From: Lineus longissimus
Taxonomy: Eukaryota; Nemertea; Pilidiophora; Heteronemertea; Lineidae
Assembly: GCF_910592395.1 (NCBI RefSeq)
Contig: NC_088315.1
Span: forward strand, 16,167,808-16,231,807
Direction: 5' to 3'
DNA length: 64,000 nucleotides
Of this stretch, positions 25,601-40,600 are shown in pieces. The translations under genes were made by a program, and so were the position numbers. Each line of letters opens with the position of its first letter. Position 1 is the stretch's first letter. The notes beneath the pieces were generated by a model. It worked only from the letters and a program-made list of their open reading frames with translations, had not been told where the DNA came from and ran no database searches.

Positions 25601-28600
25601 TACCACTATAATTCAACATGATTATCACTGGTAGCAGAAAAAATTGCCACCTCATGATAGATTTTTAAAAGGGCACTGTTGCTGACGTAGTTGCTGACCC
25701 TCCAGGAACGTCCTAAATTTATGATTGAAAGAGCCTTACCCTCTGTTGCGGTGGTGTTCTTCAGCTTCTCCACGAAGCAGGGGCCATCTTTGCCCCCTGA
25801 GCCCTCTGAAATAGATGGAATGTTTTCATTACACTGTGTTGAGAACAAAAAAAGTCATTTGGCTCTTCGCAAGAGCTTCCGGTAACAGGTACAGTCCTTC
25901 ATCAATCTTTTTTTATTTTTTCAAGTTATGAGATTTGGAAACCCTCTAAATGTATGCAATTGTTTACATAAAGCAATCATTGATGCTATGTTACAAAAAC
26001 CGCTCAAATACTTTTACTTTTACAGGTCAAAGACTTTTGGTTTTAAAGGTCAAAGTGCAAATACCTTTGCTTTAACAGGTCAAATACTTTTGCTTTTACA
26101 GGGCAAATTGCAAATGATGACTATCTCATAAACAATTTTATGATTCGATCAGCATTATGATACTCTGTTCATGAAATGTTTTGTGACTTTCAACAATAAT
26201 CTGAAAATGAGGACCTGAAGATAACGTTAACGTTAAAGTACAAAGTGCGGTGACAGAAATATTTACATTGCGTGTCGGTTAAAGATGGTTAGCTGGTAAC
26301 AAGACAGTGACAGTCATGGCAAGACAGATGAAGACATACACTCATGAGAAGACAAGAAATGGCGATTGATGACTTTATGTTATGTGATTGCATTTTATGA
26401 GGTGTAATATAACTGTTTTCGTGAAAAGATAGCAATGAGTAGTAAAATTGTTATATTGCAGATTCTGAATATTATTCATCATGTTAATGTGAATCCACAT
26501 TGCACTTGAAAAATCTGCCACGGTAGATTTTGTTCTTCAAATTATCACCGATTTACCTTCTTCCACAATGATTGATCCCCTGTTTAGGCGATGGTCGACA
26601 TCTGCATCGTAACCAGTGTCGTCGTTGTAGTCTTTTATATCATTGAATTAGAAATACATGCATCAGTCAAGGCATATACTTACAGTGGCACACACTACCA
26701 CTGAGTGGTACTTGACAAAAGCAGCCAAACCCAAGTGAAAGAATCAGTAACTCCTCAACATGTATCGACGAGTTGTGTGATGGTCAGATCATTTTAAAAT
26801 CGAGATTGAAGAGATACATATTTTTCATCAAGAATTTGACATCACTTAAACTTCTTCAAAAGGTGGTATAAAACCACGGGTGTCAAGATCATGGGGCGGT
26901 AATATGTAGGCAAACAGGCACCTCTTTGAAAATATTTTAGAATATTAATTGTTTTAACTTAAACTTATACTCATGTCTGCTTTATATACAAGCTCATCTG
27001 TAGGTTGGCTACTCTTATCAAGAAAACACACTGCTAGTCACCTAGCAATCCAAGCATTTGATGAAAGCCTCATGACTGATGCTATGAGAATATGCTGCAC
27101 CAGACAGTGATGTCCTGGACAACTGGACTACGAGCGATCACACATATTTAATGTAAGTGAATGATCATCATACTATTTTACCATGGAAAACCAGCAATAC
27201 ATTTCCCGAGGGTTTTCCTTGATTTGCGGAATGGCTTACTGGAGGAAATGTCATCCTCTTTCCTGAGATCAAATTCCTTAGTAGATGCTTAAATGTTGCG
27301 TCTAAATCACAATTAGATGGGTCGGAAACACTTACATTCAGTAATTGGCTGAAAACACACTGCAATATACATTCAAGTGTTTGTAGATTTGTAGCAACTG
27401 TTTTTATGATAATGAGCTTGTAATAGTGTGAACCATCTACGTCTGTGTCAAACGGATGGTCCAGAGGAAAGTACTCCAGCACTCAAATAACACGTTCAAG
27501 CAGAAGACATTCGGTTCCCGCCATTTCTCTCATTCAAATGAAGCTACAAAAAGTTCTGAAAACACTTATTTACTGCAAATTTAATTGGATGATTAAATAT
27601 AAATGTAAGTATTTTCGAGCCATTTAAGTAAGATTTTGATGCACGATTATAAATTTTCTGTGGGTAATGAGAGCACTTCGGGAAAAAGGTTGCCGGTTCC
27701 AGGAAATCCTACCTCGAACTGAGGAATATCCTATAGTGGTAGGTTTATTGCACAAGAACTTATGTATGCATTCCTCATAGCTGGCAAGTCAAATCATCAT
27801 ATCAAATAAAATTTATCCAATAACAAAAGTCTCAAGTGACTATGAAGTGATCCTTACTCATTACAAGCATTACTTAATGGATTTTACTTCTAAATAATTA
27901 ATAAAAACATTAGATCATGAAGTTATGTAAGCTAAGCTGACAAGCTGAAGAAGTTTTTTGAAGGCTATACTACTAAATAATGTAATAAGGATATCTAGAT
28001 AAAAGAAATGTATACTTTGCTAAGCTATTGGTAGGCAATGGGTGTGGCTATGACAGTGCTCAAAATAAGTCAGTGACCAGGAAATTAGTATTACCTGTAT
28101 CTTCTTTTAGAATATTTAGTTAATTACGATATTCGATGCAAAGCAAATCAAGCTAAAATAATCTCATCAATAGTTATCAATAATTATTCTAAGTTAATTC
28201 TACCCACACAACCATAAGTGAATAACACCCCACCCACTCACCAACTTTAAGGAGGGACATTGCTTGTACCTAAATTCCAAAATGACCCCGTTTCTCGTGA
28301 TTGCCAACCAAATTTTAACACCTTAAACTAGCTACCCCCTTTTGACCCCTTCAACTAGCTATGCCATTTTAACCACCTGTTAGGTACCGGTAGTTCATTT
28401 CGTTTCACTACACAAGAGGTCACCGTAATGTTTTAACATTACTTGCTATTGTAGTTGCACCTAATACATGTATTCTGATGCTTCTTGTTAGGGTATCAGT
28501 TGAATGCAGACACGGCAGATACGGCAGAGGGCACACACATGAAAGTTTGGATAGGTGATAGGGTGATTTACTAGGTTACCTAACGGGTAAAGATATAGTT

Positions 28601-31600
28601 TTAGTGTATCCTACAAAAGGCACTACTAGAAGACTTGTACAAAGGGGTATACCTATAGCTTCTACAAGATCAGGGTCATGGTTTTCAAGGTGGTGTGGGT
28701 GTACGATGTGACAGGGAAGTGACTACTTTGTTTTATATGGGTTGGGGATATGCAGGTAGAGTGACAGAACTCGTCCCCGACCTTGCTGACATGACCAGCA
28801 CTGGTCTCCGGACAACATGAGGAGCCATGATGCTCGAGGACAGTGTAAAACAGACGTGTGTGTGCAGCACAGAACAGTTTCTTCTTAAAGACCGTGAAAA
28901 AATCAGTTCATACAGAACTACAGAGTACAAACAAAAAGATCTCCAGACAGAAGCGAAAGTGCTAGAATTCTATAAAACAGATAATCTAAGTCTAGATTCG
29001 GACAGAAAAGACGCGCATTCTGAAAATGTTCCATCTACGCTACCTGCATCCTCATCCTCCTCTGGGATCATGGTATTTGACACTTTTTTGGGCGGAGGTT
29101 TTTTCAGAGCAGGTTTTTTAGGTTGGGAGAGATCGTTCGTGGCTTTCTGCACATCTAAATCTTTCTCTTCCGCAGGTTTCTTCTTCGGGTCTCGCTGATT
29201 CTTCTCGGGGCGCCCTTCATTGGCAGAATAGTGGCATAAGTGTGACTGTGAAAATTGCTAATGCTATCTACTTGTTTTACAATGGCAAATGTGTGCTAAT
29301 TGTTATTTGATACTTATGTAAATTAACTCTGACTAAAATATTACATAACTGCTCTACAACTATGTGATTAATACTACATGTTTATAGTAAATATTCAAGT
29401 TGACACTTTCAATTGCATTTTAGAAACACCAATCCTTTGGGCATGTAATCACCAACTGAACTTATTATTGTTGCGTTGGTTTGTGTGTGAAATGTCACAG
29501 AGAAATCTAGAGTATAACGGCTGTTCATTCGGTTTTGGACAAAAAATATTTACCCTATATCAGCCAGTGAGAAAGAAACGTGTTCCAATACGACTAATAT
29601 TCATAAAATGTGTTTGACTTAAATTAGCAAGCAAGCCAATTTACCTGAAGCAGAGTTGTTATAAATGAGTTTTTTGGAATTTGAAAGAAAAGGGTGGATT
29701 CATATTTCTTTTCTTAAAATCTGATTTTTGACAAGCGTATTGCTGTTTATAATAGTATGGTGAAAAGGGCATGTGATAGAATACATTTTAGTATGCAATG
29801 CAAACTGCAATGACATTAGTTGGTAGTCTATTGTTAAGTACAACCGGACAAACTGAATATATTTTACCGTATCCTTAAATATGACGTTAGTTTTAAGTTA
29901 AGTATGTTGTGACAGACAAATGGGACATACTAGACTTATTTATAAAGCGTATGACACTTGAGCATTAAAGTCAATGACAATGGCTTTTAATATAGAATAC
30001 GGAGAGTAATTAGACAGAACTGGTCTAAACAAAGAGGTCAGGTAACACGAGAGACTATACGAATAGCACTACAGTAGTGGGCCCTTAACCAGCAAGTGAA
30101 ATTGGCGATGAAGTGTTTCCAAACATTACCAACAGCAGGGAGCAAACTATTTGGCGAAACGTGTGAAATAGAGCATATGCACAAGGTATTTTGGGGTAAA
30201 CTGTTTTTTTTTGCTATGACTCCAATGGTATTTGAAATAAGAGTGAATCCTTTTGCATGGGTATTTGTTGGAAATGCATCAAAACAGTTTGTTATAGTCA
30301 GTTCCTTGGACTGTCAGCTTCGTGTTCACAAATGGCTTCTGGTTTCTTTTGCATCTGAATCCTTCACATTTCTATATTATTAAATAAAAAGGTATGTATT
30401 TTACTAAATACAAAGCACCACCTGCCTGGTTGGAGAGTTTTCACCGCCACTTCGGATTTATATGTTTCAAATATCAAATAATCAAACTGGTTAGACCATG
30501 AGAAAGGACGAGAAGTAAGCAGAAGAACTGAAGGTAATGCAGTATCTAAGAGCGGCTGACTGTTTCTGACAGTACAAATCCTAACTGTCAGGGTGAAATA
30601 CAACAACATTCAGTTCGGGGACCCTTCAGTCACGAATAGCCAACAACTCACTCGATTACTGCCTTACTAATCAACAACTCTATGTTCCTGACTACACCCT
30701 ATGAAACAAAATGACAAGCGATTCCTACCTTATATCAGCCAGTATGCCAATATATCAAAATGGATCGTCAGAACTTTTGAACTTAAGGGCTCTACAAGCA
30801 AATAATTTTCATCTCAGAGAGCACCAATATATTCACTCATATGTGCAACAAACAATATTTCATCTGTAGGCAGCTGGTAACTGACAGTTTGATAATTGTC
30901 TCCAGCTGCGGCAATGAACAATTCATGTTGAAGGCATCTGCATGGCACCGCAAATGAGAGAATTTTATCAAATGCGACAATAATCGCATGTTTCTGCGAA
31001 GAAGTTCTCTCATTTGCAGGATGCTTTTATATTAGGCAATTTTCATCTTGACTGGAAACGGAAGCAGTAGTAAATTCACATTACGTGAGCTTTTGAGGTT
31101 GCCTCTCATGGTTTAAGAAATTGCTACATGTTGAACCCGTTGGTCACCTTGGATCTAGAAAAGATGAAAATTACATTTTCATCCGACTATCAAATCAAGC
31201 CATACACTTAAACTAGACCTTACAGTATAGCTATTGTATTAACTTAAATGCATATTTTGTTCATGCCAGATTGTGATATCTCATTGAATACTGTAAGTTG
31301 TGCTGTTCTGTTTCGAGAAGGGTTATCTTGACTACAACTGTTTGGTAGACGGATCCCTATCATTTGTTTTCAGATAGCTTGTTGACAATCATAAACACGC
31401 AACTGATTTACACATACATTGATATACAGTCAGTCAGTCTGCTTCTGGATGGCAAATGATAACCATGGAATTTAGAGAGGTTAAAGGCGTACAGTGTACT
31501 TACTTGTATATTCTTGTGGCTCAGGTAAAAGAAATATTGCCATGCCGAGTGTAGTAATTATGCATGCAAATTTTCAGAAACTTGGCGTCACTAGTATTTG

Positions 31601-34600
31601 TATAGTAGTCTACACAATGGCAGTGATGAAATTTGTATGAAGTACATGTTTGTGACAATTGAAGATATTCAAATTCAAATTCAAATTCAAGTTTCATTTT
31701 CATTTTTTTTTATTAAACGGAGTGGGCCAATGCAGAGGCGTATTCCATAATCTACTTAACAGCAATCCACAGCTTAAAACATTATGTATATGTAGCGATA
31801 TATAAGACTTGCTGAAACTTAATGCGACAAGAACTCAAGGGGCTGTATTATGATCCTGATGAGGTTTGAACAGGTTGGTTAGGTTCAGGGAGTGGCAATA
31901 CACATGGTATAGCAATGAGCACTAAATGTCTACTTCATACGCTCCAAAAATTGAAAATTGAACATGAGATTTGAAAATTGTAAATTGCAACTACATGTGT
32001 GCACTAAATATGAATTTCAACAAGGCCGGTACAATTACGTGCGTGTGTAGGATCCGCACCAGACTATGATGTTTTCATGTTCAGATGAAATGAGGCGGAT
32101 TCTACGGGGCTGTCATGATGTAAAACTTACCTTCGACTTTCAACCCCCTAAAAGTGTGAATACTTAGATGTCCCGACTTACCTTCCAACACCTGCTTGAA
32201 TCTTCAGTTCTTCTACATCAGCAGCGTATACATTGCTTTCTCTATGTAATGCTATTCTCCAACCCCTGGTGTATTTTTGTGTCTCTCTCAGCGAGTCAAA
32301 TTTACAGACTTAATTTTTTGATGGGAATGATTTTGTTCTTGGGGATTGTCAGTGAATATCACCGATATAAGACCATTTCTGATCATTGAAGAAATTGTAG
32401 AGATTATGCACTTGGACATTTGATGCCAATAAAAATTTTCAATTTGGATAGAAAATGAGTTGGCTGCACCAGATTGTCTGATAGTCATCCTGTCGTGTTC
32501 TGGCTCTTCTTTTGATATTGTAGTTATTATTCAACTGGTCTTAGATAGGTGAAACTAGAGTATGATATATAATGTAGAAGGACCAATACTTTATCATCAA
32601 ACCATGTAAAGGCAATAATATTGGATATGTATATTTACATGTCACATATGAAACAGAACGAGTCAGAATATTTGATGCTGATATTTTCATGAGACCATTT
32701 TAGTTATTTTGTTAAAAATGTTGAGTTATTTCATAAGAGGTTAAAATGAAGACAAACAGTGACTTAACACGAACTAACGTGCAGCACCGGCACTGGATGG
32801 ATCGAAAGCAGACAGGACATGGACGAACAATTAGACATTACAGCTTACTGATTAGCAATTACAGCTTATGGATTAATAGTTAAAGCTCACTGATTATTAG
32901 TAAGTGGAAGTTCAGTTCAGAGACAGATCGACAAGAAGACATTATAGTTTACTGACTATTAGTAAATTGAAGAATAAATAAGTAAGACATTTTCTGAAAC
33001 ACTGTCAATGAACATTCATCATTCAATTTGGTCAATTTGTCATCGATTCCAAATTTTCTTCTTGGAAAGTTCATACCTGCACCATGCGCCATGCGGCAGA
33101 GCAGCGACTCTTCTTCTATCAGTTGTGTGAATGTCATCAACGTCAACTAGCAAGCATACTGTATGGTGTTAGTTGGTGTTGCATGAAATATATTGTGAAA
33201 ACCCTTCCGAATGAATACGAGTCTTACAACTTTTGTTCGACTATAGACCGCAGCCCTAACTAGTGTCGAAATATTACATTTTCAAGACCAAGGTACTTCC
33301 AGTCCAAGCGCCAGACACGTCATGTATGTAACGCAACATAAATGAAGTTTCTCGCGTCACCCGTGATACCACATTACAATTGGGCCTGGGATTCGATGGT
33401 GCTGAAAACGTGATATTTTTGGGTGGCATTGCAGAAAAAGCCTTAAGCAAAAGTCGCAGGTCCCACAATGCAGGCTAAGTTCAACTTTTGTTCAAGTCTC
33501 AGTTAGTACCTGAACAATGTAGTTGACAGCTTTAGCTGCATGCCCAGGCAATATTTTGAATACAATGGAAATTCCATCTTTACCTTTTTAATAAGCATTA
33601 ATACAGAAAACTTCCAACATTGGTGGACAGAACATGCAACATTTCTATTCATTTACACTGAAGTGCTTAAATTCTTCCATTCTCATAATAATGACCATGT
33701 CAAAGATCATTAGGGGGAGGTGAATCCAGGTTTCTTGATTTGGAGTGCACGAACCTAGTGCAATCCACCGGATCCGCCCCTGTATTATGGCAATGATGAT
33801 GAAGCCGACGTTTTGTGAATTTACTGCTGGTGGCTCAGCAAGTTGTGTACTTTACAAGGACCGCGCAAACATTGTAACGGCAACGTAAATAGCTATATGT
33901 GCCATAGGTTGTCAACTTTAAGGGAGAAACAAAACGTCACACAGTACGTTTTACCACTATCAGCTTATAGAGTCATCAAAGGACGTCACAATGATGGTAT
34001 GGATCTCGCGAGATGTGATTGATTTTGCTGTCGTAAATTTACTACATTTCCTGTTTTTTCTGAGAAAAAGTACACCCCCTGATAAGTCCTAAAAGAGAAC
34101 AGGAGTGACTACGCCCACTAGAGGAATCGTTGGCCACTCAACTACTGGTAAATGATCATTGGAAGATATTTCTACACTCGCAAAGACAATGTGGGCAGCA
34201 GCAGAATCAATTTAGCATTTTATGCCCACATACCGCAAACTGGAGAATTCTATAAAAGATGACAGTAATTTAGATATGTATTAATCCGTCCACCAATGCT
34301 GAAAATTGACCTATTCATTGCGTAGCACCCGGCTTAGTAATTTGCTTATCATTTGCATACCATCACAATAATGCATCCGGCTCAGTAATTTGCAAATCAC
34401 TACATAACATGACCTTACCTTCTGTTGGCGCTTCTTTGGCCCCTTTGACCTTGGCTGGTTGAATTTCAGGTTCTATAATCTGCGGGACATCGGGCCCACT
34501 GGGAGCTAGAAGGGACAGGGGCAAGCACAACAGTATTACACTACAAAGACAACTAGACAACACATGCTTTATTCCACAGTACAGTAGAACCTCTCTTTTA

Positions 34601-37600
34601 TGGACGCCCTCATGACTTGCAAGTGTTGTCCTTCATAGAGAAGTGTCCTGATTAGGGAAGTCTAATTGAATGGAAACAAACAACTTAGGAACAAAACTAG
34701 TGTCCTTAATAGATAAGTTGTCCTTAATAATGAGTTGTCCGCTGAGGGAGGTTCCACTGTATTCATAACGCTCATGTCAACTCTCATAATTTCATATTTG
34801 CAATGTCAGGGAGCGTCAATCTTTCCCCTCAGCAGTAGCACTGTTGAGAGATGTTAGGCTAAGCGTTTGATACAGAACGGGACGATTCCACATATAGATT
34901 ATTTTCTCCTCCGAGGTGACACAAATTCGTTTGTCATGTCAGATTTTCTCATGTCAGCAGACCTGCTGGACAAAAGAATCTAGAATTTGAATCGCCCTGC
35001 TCATTGCATAAGGTAATAATTTAATATCACCCTTAAACATTTGCCGAGAGTGTTTTGACACTCTGCCTAAAAAGCTAGTTTGTTTGGAGACTAATTGTAA
35101 TTTTTTTATGATAAGTCGTTGTTTGTGGAATAAAACGTAAGAGTGAAACAGAACAGTAGACGACAGAATACATCCTCAAACGTTTCCATATTAACTTTAT
35201 GTATATTCTTAGCAGTTCCACACAGTGAGGACACATATTTTTGGCATTTTATTTAATGAGGCAATCAAAACCCATGCCTTAGCTTCCACTGGAGAGACGA
35301 GGACAGCCTATTGTGGTGAAATGCTACCTCCCCTCCTCCCCTCCCCTCTTCCTTTGACTATGGACCTCAGCTTTTGCACCAAAACTAAATCATCGATCAT
35401 TTCACCTGGAACACACAGTTACACCACAGCTTCCAAGAAATTTAAGGTTAAGAGGTAAACCCAACCACTGGGGTGAGTATCCAGTTTGATGAAGTACTTC
35501 TAGTCAGTGGGGCATGATAAGCATTATGAAATGCATATCAGATTTAGACTGCCAAGATGTCTACATGTCTATATCAAGTTGCATTGAAAATAACCTGGTG
35601 TTGTTAATGAACATACTGATCATGTTGCAGAGTTTGAGGATGCTGACACCGCTTGGAAGACTGCAACTCAGCTTAGCTGTTATAAAGGATCTCCTTTTTG
35701 TTTTAAAAGGAGAAGTGGGAAGTGCTGATGCGGCCCGGGATTAACCCTTTAGCGCCTGATTCTGAAGTCATCAAAAAATGTAACAGTGACAAAAATTTGC
35801 AGCTGCACATTTTTATGATCAATCCCTTCATCAATATTGAAAAGTTTTAGCTGCATTTATTTTTCTCTAAGCTGAGTTGAGGTGAAACAAACAGAAGACA
35901 CACAGAAAACATCAAGAACACCTAAACAGGACTTCTGACTCTATATTTCACAGAGTATGGGACTACAACAGAGGAAAGTCGCATGCAGATTTAAAGCCAG
36001 GGATAAAATATAGACCTCTGAAGTGGGCAAACCTCATTTAGCAAGGTCATGCTAACTACTTATCACTTGGTGGCCCAGCATATATTGATGACTGATTTTA
36101 ATCACAAAATTTAATCACCGTCAAACTTTATAGTGCACTGTTACCCCAGTGCACTGTAACCCCAATCTGAGAAGGCCTGTGCCTAATATTTAGATAGAAA
36201 GAGCACAGTATCACTCAGTTACGGTACACTAAGATCTTTTTTACAAATTTGTTTGATGATCCATTGTTATTCTAACAAGAATATTATGTAAAGTGGCTAC
36301 AATTACAGACAGAGCAAGCCATTTTTTAAGTTCTGGTGTTCTATGTCTCGGATACATAGCAAGAGGCAACAAATATGATATCACAAATACTTTTTATCAA
36401 TTTTGAAGAATTTTGATTTTCTTGTTTCTGTGTAGAAAATTGTATGCATCATTCTTTAAAGGCGATTTTTTTGTGCACCCTGTAGACTTTGACATATTAA
36501 AGTGAACAGTGCACAGAAAGGTATCTTAAAGCACATATTACTCCACAATTGTTCATAATCGTAGTGTCTTAAGTGCTGCACTTAAGCAATTATTGATTTC
36601 AACTAAATCTACTATATTCCCTTCACAGAAAAAAAGGGGTTTAAAAAATACATCTTTAAATTAGCTTTTTGTCCCCTATTCTAGACCCTGTTATGAGTCA
36701 AACAATAATTAGGCATGATGCATAGAATATGGGAAATAAGATAAAGAATATTCAATACAGTTTCAGTTGTATGTGATTGTGCATTAAAGCGGAACCATTA
36801 TGAGTCTCAATATCAAACGTATTTCTCAGTGCACAGATGTATCTAGTTTTACGCATGAAATGTACATGATATCCACACCAGTTTTGACTTAAAAGGATGA
36901 ACCATTTATTAGTGACCTACCTGATTCTTCCTGTCTGGAAAACTGTAATTGAAGAAATAGAAACAGGTGAGCAAAGAAGTGGAATTAAAATACACATGGT
37001 CTTCAAATGCATGCTTATCTAGCATTGTTTAACTGAGAAATACATTACTAGTAATTTGGTCAACAATCGCTTAAGTATTTTGTGTGAAGACTACCGGAAT
37101 AACATACCCTATCTAGCAAAAAACCCACTTTTTCTTGCCATTTCCCCTCAAACATGTCAAGGGTTCAATCATGAATTGTAAAGGCAAAAGTTTAACTTTC
37201 AATTACGCGATGAATATCTCATATTGGCAAAAATAATTATTGCAATACTATTCTATAGGAATAACTAAAGGCCGTCATTTTTGTATTTTTTCAAAAATTT
37301 TCTTGAGTCACAGAACTTAAGAGGTGGGAAAATGTTTCAGTTCTTGCTCGTCAACACTGCTTATATAGGTGTTTGATTGCTCTTAAAAATGGTGTAGAGA
37401 GATCAGAGTTGTTGCACTTCAACAGCCTGTCGGATTGCTGCTGTAGATGGTGTACATGACTGATCAAAACCACTGCTCTTTAGCAACATGTGTGATTGCT
37501 GTTGAAAAAGGTTTAAATGACTGTTCAGAATCACCGCTCTTCAGCAGAAAATCAAATTGGATTGCTGTTGGGAAAGCTGTAAATGACCGATCAGAATTGG

Positions 37601-40600
37601 TGCTCTCGGTAAGATATTTGATTGCTGTTGTAATAGGTGTACATTTCTGATCAAGGGCACTGCTTTTCAACAGCACGTCGGATCGGTGCTGTAGATGGTG
37701 TACACGACTGATCAGAATAACTACTATTCAGCAAAATATTTGATTGCTGTTGGAAAAGGTGTAAATGACTGATCAGAATCTTGCTGCTGCAGAAGACCAC
37801 ACCAGTAAAGTCGTGTGGTGCCGCAAATGGGGTATTAACCAGTGACAGAGTGAGGTTCCACTGAAGATGTTTACATCAATGACCAAATGTCGTCCCACTA
37901 TAAGCAAGGCCACAGTGTTGAACCACTGAACATGGTCACCCAAATGACCCAAGTGTGAGTTGTCACTCACTCCCTCAGCGTTGCTTAAACTTAATGACTG
38001 AGTCAAGTGTGTCAAGCTAGACTCCATGAAAATAATTCCTTAACAGAGTGGATGGTTGCATGGACATCTATCAGTATGATACAATGGCCACACTAATAAC
38101 AAAAAATTGTCCACCGGAATGGGTTGCAAAGTTAGTCGGCAGACATGGCAGATGTTGACACACTCAAAAGTGAATGAATGTAAGTCAAGAGATTATTTGA
38201 TAAAATCATAAAGAATCCCTTAGAGCAAAGCAATGCATGTAGGCATATGGATGCTGTGCTCGATAACCCGGCAATGTAGTTGGGTAGGCAATGTACAGAG
38301 GCCTATCTCTTACTCAGTTCCACCCTAAGCCTGCCGATCTCAACATTCACGACCATGTGTATTTATGCACTATAAATCCTTTCGACTTCAATTTGAAATG
38401 ATCGATGTATCAATTAAAGGTTTCGCCCACATGGCTAAATATTATGATTGTCTGGTGGTTATGGGATGTAGACATTAAGTACATGTACCGTCAAATATAT
38501 AGTATGTAATATGAAACAGAGGGGATCGTTTTCTTTTGACGCTCTCTGTAGCCTATGGATCGTGCACTCCGTACTGATCGTGCTACCTGGCCTGTAGTGC
38601 AAAAGGCTTGTAAGCCTTCATGTTGCAAAGATGTTTGAAGGCTGTTAGGCCCAAATGTTTGTGGTGTTTATTGACTTTTAGACAGAACAGTACATTTTGG
38701 TTTCAAGGGGTAGGGGTACACTGTTCGTATTTACTGGTGGGTAAGGAAAATCGAAATGCAGGACCTCATACATAATTGGTAAATTTTGAAGCATACCCCT
38801 TGAGAGCCATTTGCCCCACGCAGGCTCTAAATTGTCGTCTGAAAACCACCCCATTACCAAATCGTTTGTTAAATGATGTTCTACACAACTCTTGGCCGAG
38901 GTCAAGATCTCATGATTCAAATCAATCAGGTCATCTTTTCACGAGCAATCAAACAAAAAAAGAGTATCAATTTAAAAAAGAGTATCAATATTGTACACCT
39001 AAGCACTCCCTCTTAAAATGTATACTCAACCTCAAATTATCTAAACTGCTTAACTGAGAGTATGTATCTTCCCATACCATAATTAAGAAAACACCATGCC
39101 ATTTTTAAAATACTTTAGTTTCACCAATCTAAGATCACTTCATTAATTACTATGAACAAAAATGTCAAGTCGGAACAAGACACCATGACCATCGGGCACT
39201 TGATCATTAATTGATGTCAAAAATTGTGCACATTCTAACGACGAAGCGCATAATATCTCCAGTTCCAGTTTGTTGGTATATATTAAGAAGCGGTCCTACA
39301 GTGTACATGTATATCGGTGAAAGTAGAGAATCTTGAACCTGACGGATCAAAGCACTTGTTGGTGCCAATTTGTATTATCCCCCCTTTCCAGTTCTGAGGA
39401 TCGAGGGGTGAACAAAGCTTCAACATCTTTGCAGAATAATCCTGTCTAATCAACATGTTCCAAGGTCCAAGAAAGCCTCCTAAATCAATCATACAGTGAA
39501 AGGCATGATGTTTTCGAGATGATGAGAGAGAACAAAATTTGAACTTACCTCAGGCAAAATTGTGTCCTCGACCTCGATATTGGACAACGCATCCTTCTCC
39601 TTCTCCTCCTTTTGTTTCTTCTTCCGCGGAATGCCCTTGAGCCGGTCCTTAGGATCCTTGAAGACAACTTGGGAGAAACGGAACGTTTAAACAAGAGGTA
39701 AGCATGCCACGTACAGGGTGACACAGAAAAATGTAACAAGTCACTGTCAAAGTAAGTTGCCTGTACATAGGAATACACAGTTTTGTATTTCAAGTACAGT
39801 CGCCTACTTTTCAGTTGACTTAAAACCATGTTTAGTACCAAGTGATGTATACTTACCAGACTGACAAGAAATATCATTGAACAGAGGGAAGGGTTCCTCA
39901 AACATATTAACACGCGGAGAGTAGAAGGGTATCTTTTCGTTGGTTTCAAGATAATTGGTCCATTATGATAAGAAGGATGAAGGAGGGAGACCTAAATTAC
40001 ATACAGAATGCGAACACTTAATGATTAGTTTTGTTTGATGAAGTAGAGCTTTGACATAAAACACAGATATACTATTGGAAAGAATTAGTCAAAAATCAAG
40101 GCATTAATCAAACATCAAGGCATATGTCGTAGCCTCAACTTAAAGGGGGACTATAGACAGGCGCAGCGTGGTTGAATTGGTCATCTGCGGGTGACTAATA
40201 CGCACAGTATGTTAGATTCAGCACCACACTTGTACAAGCCTGAATAGTTTTGACGTACTGTGAGATGGGAGAGACCCCTATTAGCGACATTGTGTAACTT
40301 TATCTGGCCTACCTACCTGCTGCCTATTATTGTCCCTTTGAATATCATTTCATGCTTACGCTTGCATGAATTAATTAAAATGTGACTTATTAGGAGAGAG
40401 ACTGCGTTATAGATGAATAACAGTTAAAAGACAGGAAGAGTGGAACATAGAAACATTGAAAACATAGAAAGAGTGTTTATGTTAAGACAAATGTATGTGG
40501 TATACACAGAATGACTTGAGGAAACATATCGGGATGATTGAAAAAAAGGTCTAACACCTATTGTCAGCATTCTTCAGCAATTCCTACAAACTTTTTTCAC

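Larger units (their letters stand above)
29215..32130 (-). other. Intron 14
   Basis: The intron contains the hairpin at 30950-31017 and the hexanucleotide repeat at 31667-31690. A 16-nt exon-like segment near 31503-31518 was rejected on phase. Confidence 0.5.
32213..34418 (-). other. Intron 12, with a candidate cassette exon
   Basis: The intron holds the candidate exon at 33077-33115 and the MITE family B copy at 32345-32566. Nothing else is recognised. Confidence 0.5.
36943..39548 (-). other. Intron 10
   Basis: The intron contains the 60-bp minisatellite, the family E repeat and a MITE family B copy. No extra exon is seen. Confidence 0.55.

Noticed and set aside
31503-31518. 16-nt segment PQEYT with GTAAGT donor
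   Set aside because: The acceptor is GAG without a strong tract, and no phase fits both exon 14 and exon 15.
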